A stretch of 6,218 bases of DNA from an uncultured Desulfomonile sp. (GTDB lineage: Bacteria; Desulfobacterota; Desulfomonilia; Desulfomonilales; Desulfomonilaceae): the NCBI GenBank assembly GCA_937915285.1, contig CALDNG010000087.1, positions 1-6,218 on the forward strand, read 5' to 3'. The notes beneath the pieces were generated by a model that made no database searches, was not told the origin of the DNA, and saw only the letters and a program-made list of their open reading frames with translations. A program made the position numbers and the translations under genes. Positions 4,903 through 6,218 of the stretch are shown here, piece after piece (the first letter of the stretch is position 1; each line of letters starts with the position of its first letter).

Positions 4903-6218
4903 TTAATGCTGGATGGCTTTGGCTACTCCAACCCCCGTGTTCTGTCTTACATAAAGCTCGTCGAAAGCGTCCTCCTCCTTCTTGCTCCTGAATATGAGAG
5001 CGAAGATCATGGCCGCCAGAAATCCGACAGGAATTGAGACGATTCCCGGGTTTTTAAGTGGGAACCATGGTTTGTCCAGTCCCATTATGGATGTGCCGTC
5101 TTTGTTGTCCAGGTATTGGGCCTTGGCCTTGGCAAGTTCCGCCTTTTCGACATCGGTAAGTGTTGTTCCGCCTTTTTCCTTGGCCTCAAGCGCTGTGACA
5201 ATCTTCTGCGCCCCAGCGGCTACCACTTTCGGGTAAATCATATTTGGTGAAACCAGCACCAGGGATATGGAGACTACGGTGCCGATTATCAGTCCGGCCA
5301 CTATACCTGCCGTATTGAATCTCCTCCAGAATAGAGAGAGCACAACGACCGGTAGATTTCCGGATGAGGCAACTGCAAATGCCAGCGCCACAAGATGGGC
5401 CACATTCTGTCTTTCGGCGGCTATTCCTATTATAACAGCCACTGCTCCAACTATGACTGAGGTTATTCTGGCAGCCCTGATCTGCTCACTCTGGTCAGCG
5501 TGTCCACCCTTGATGACATTCACGTAAATGTCATGGGAAATGGCTGCGGAGGCGGCAAGAACCAACCCTGAAACCACAGCAAGGATGGTGGCGAAGGCCA
5601 CGGCGCACAGGAACGCCAGGAGGAAGTCTCCAAGGAACGGGGCTATCTGGTTTCCAAGCATCTGGGCAAGTAACATGTTCGCCATGTTTCCGCCCTTATC
5701 TACAGCGTAGATTATCTGCGGAGAGACGTTGATGGCTGAACCGAAGCCCAGTAGCGTTGTCAGGATGTAGAATGTCCCGATGATGAACATAGCGATTATA
5801 ACGGACTTTCTAGCTGCCTGTGCAGTGGGCACCGTGAAGAATCGCATGAGGATGTGCGGCATGCCCGCTGTCCCAAGTACCAAGGCCATTCCAAGGGAAA
5901 TCTGATCCCATACGTCCTTGAGTAGTAATCCTGGCTCAAGGAATCGCTGGCCGTAGTCAAAACCTTCCTTGGGGATGGCATCCTTGAGGAGCTGAATCTG
6001 GACCCATTCCTTGATTTGCGCGTTTGTGGCGACATCCGAGAAAAACTGAACGGGGTTAAAACCGGCTTTTGCCGCCACCATGACGCACAACACCGTTGCG
6101 CCCGTCATGAGAAGGCCTGCCTTGATGATTTGCACCCATGTGGTTGCAATCATACCGCCAAAAACCACGTAAATGATCATCAGCGCGCCAACACCGCTAA
6201 TAGCCATCTTGAAAGGTA
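4903..6218 (-). CDS. actP: ActP-type cation/acetate symporter (SSS family), N-terminus outside window
   Basis: Inner-membrane sodium:solute symporter, most like ActP, which takes up acetate and similar short carboxylates with a cation. The 437 visible residues are the C-terminal part. The frame stays open to the window edge, so the ATG at 6207 is internal (PFK precedes it). By comparison with ActP of E. coli, about 190 residues are missing. Family signatures, numbered from that Met: YVVFGGMIATTWVQIIKA (13-30), GTAGMPHILMRFFTVPTA (112-129), ILAVVSGLVLAASAAISHD (208-226), and SSGNLPVVVLSLFWRR (281-296). Around eight hydrophobic segments are visible. The C-terminus VRQNTGVGVAKAIQH mirrors the ActP ending (SQTGFGVEQGRAH). 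Oddity: residues ~325-385 form a charged Lys/Glu/Ala-rich hydrophilic segment between two membrane helices, much longer than the E. coli loop. It converges on nifS across a 123-base gap. Its promoter and any small partner gene upstream are out of view. Exact substrate is inferred. Confidence 0.92.
   Translation of the reverse strand, partial: PFKMAISGVGALMIIYVVFGGMIATTWVQIIKAGLLMTGATVLCVMVAAKAGFNPVQFFSDVATNAQIKEWVQIQLLKDAIPKEGFDYGQRFLEPGLLLKDVWDQISLGMALVLGTAGMPHILMRFFTVPTAQAARKSVIIAMFIIGTFYILTTLLGFGSAINVSPQIIYAVDKGGNMANMLLAQMLGNQIAPFLGDFLLAFLCAVAFATILAVVSGLVLAASAAISHDIYVNVIKGGHADQSEQIRAARITSVIVGAVAVIIGIAAERQNVAHLVALAFAVASSGNLPVVVLSLFWRRFNTAGIVAGLIIGTVVSISLVLVSPNMIYPKVVAAGAQKIVTALEAKEKGGTTLTDVEKAELAKAKAQYLDNKDGTSIMGLDKPWFPLKNPGIVSIPVGFLAAMIFALIFRSKKEEDAFDELYVRQNTGVGVAKAIQH

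Noticed and set aside
4852..5710. Plus-strand frames across the symporter gene
   Set aside because: They are antisense to a clear SSS-family transporter, with Ala/Thr-rich composition typical of a reverse-complement shadow.
1..6218. CRISPR array, tRNA/rRNA gene, insertion sequence, prophage or defence system
   Set aside because: I found no regularly spaced DNA repeats, tRNA-like folds, transposase, terminal inverted repeats or nuclease motifs. The only tandem repeat is at protein level and is diverged in DNA.

Overview
The window looks like the left end of a metagenome or draft-genome contig from a Gram-negative bacterium, most plausibly an anaerobic member of the former Deltaproteobacteria (Desulfobacterota). 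That placement is an inference. It rests on a three-domain NifU paired with NifS and no other nif genes in view, a cation/acetate symporter with a long charged loop near its C-terminus, and secreted FecR-type proteins. No marker gene in the window fixes the taxonomy. The first 50 bases are not genomic: they match an Illumina P7/TruSeq read-2 adapter with an index-sized block, so natural sequence begins at about base 51.

Layout, left to right: the 3' end of a glycosyltransferase (51-271, +), cut by the adapter junction. Then a 624-residue secreted protein (392-2266, +) with a FecR-like N-terminal domain, five tandem six-cysteine repeats of about 31 residues, and a long proline-rich charged tail. 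Then a 111-residue secreted cysteine-containing protein of unknown function (2345-2680, +), preceded by a plausible extended -10 promoter. Then nifU (2747-3595, +) and nifS (3592-4779, +), overlapping by 4 bases, followed by a strong intrinsic terminator (4808-4846). Finally, convergent on the minus strand, an ActP-type sodium:solute symporter (4903 to beyond 6218), whose N-terminus lies outside the window. No gap between genes exceeds about 125 bases.

NifS and NifU form a recognisable working pair: the cysteine desulfurase supplies sulfur and the scaffold builds Fe-S clusters. All mechanistic residues I could locate are present, and most sit at exactly the residue numbers known from Azotobacter vinelandii. 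With no nitrogenase genes in view, a general Fe-S assembly role is as likely as a nitrogenase-specific one. The most unusual locus is the FecR / Cys-repeat / Pro-rich protein and its small secreted cysteine-containing neighbour. Both appear to be exported, and neither the repeat nor the small protein matches a family I can name with confidence.
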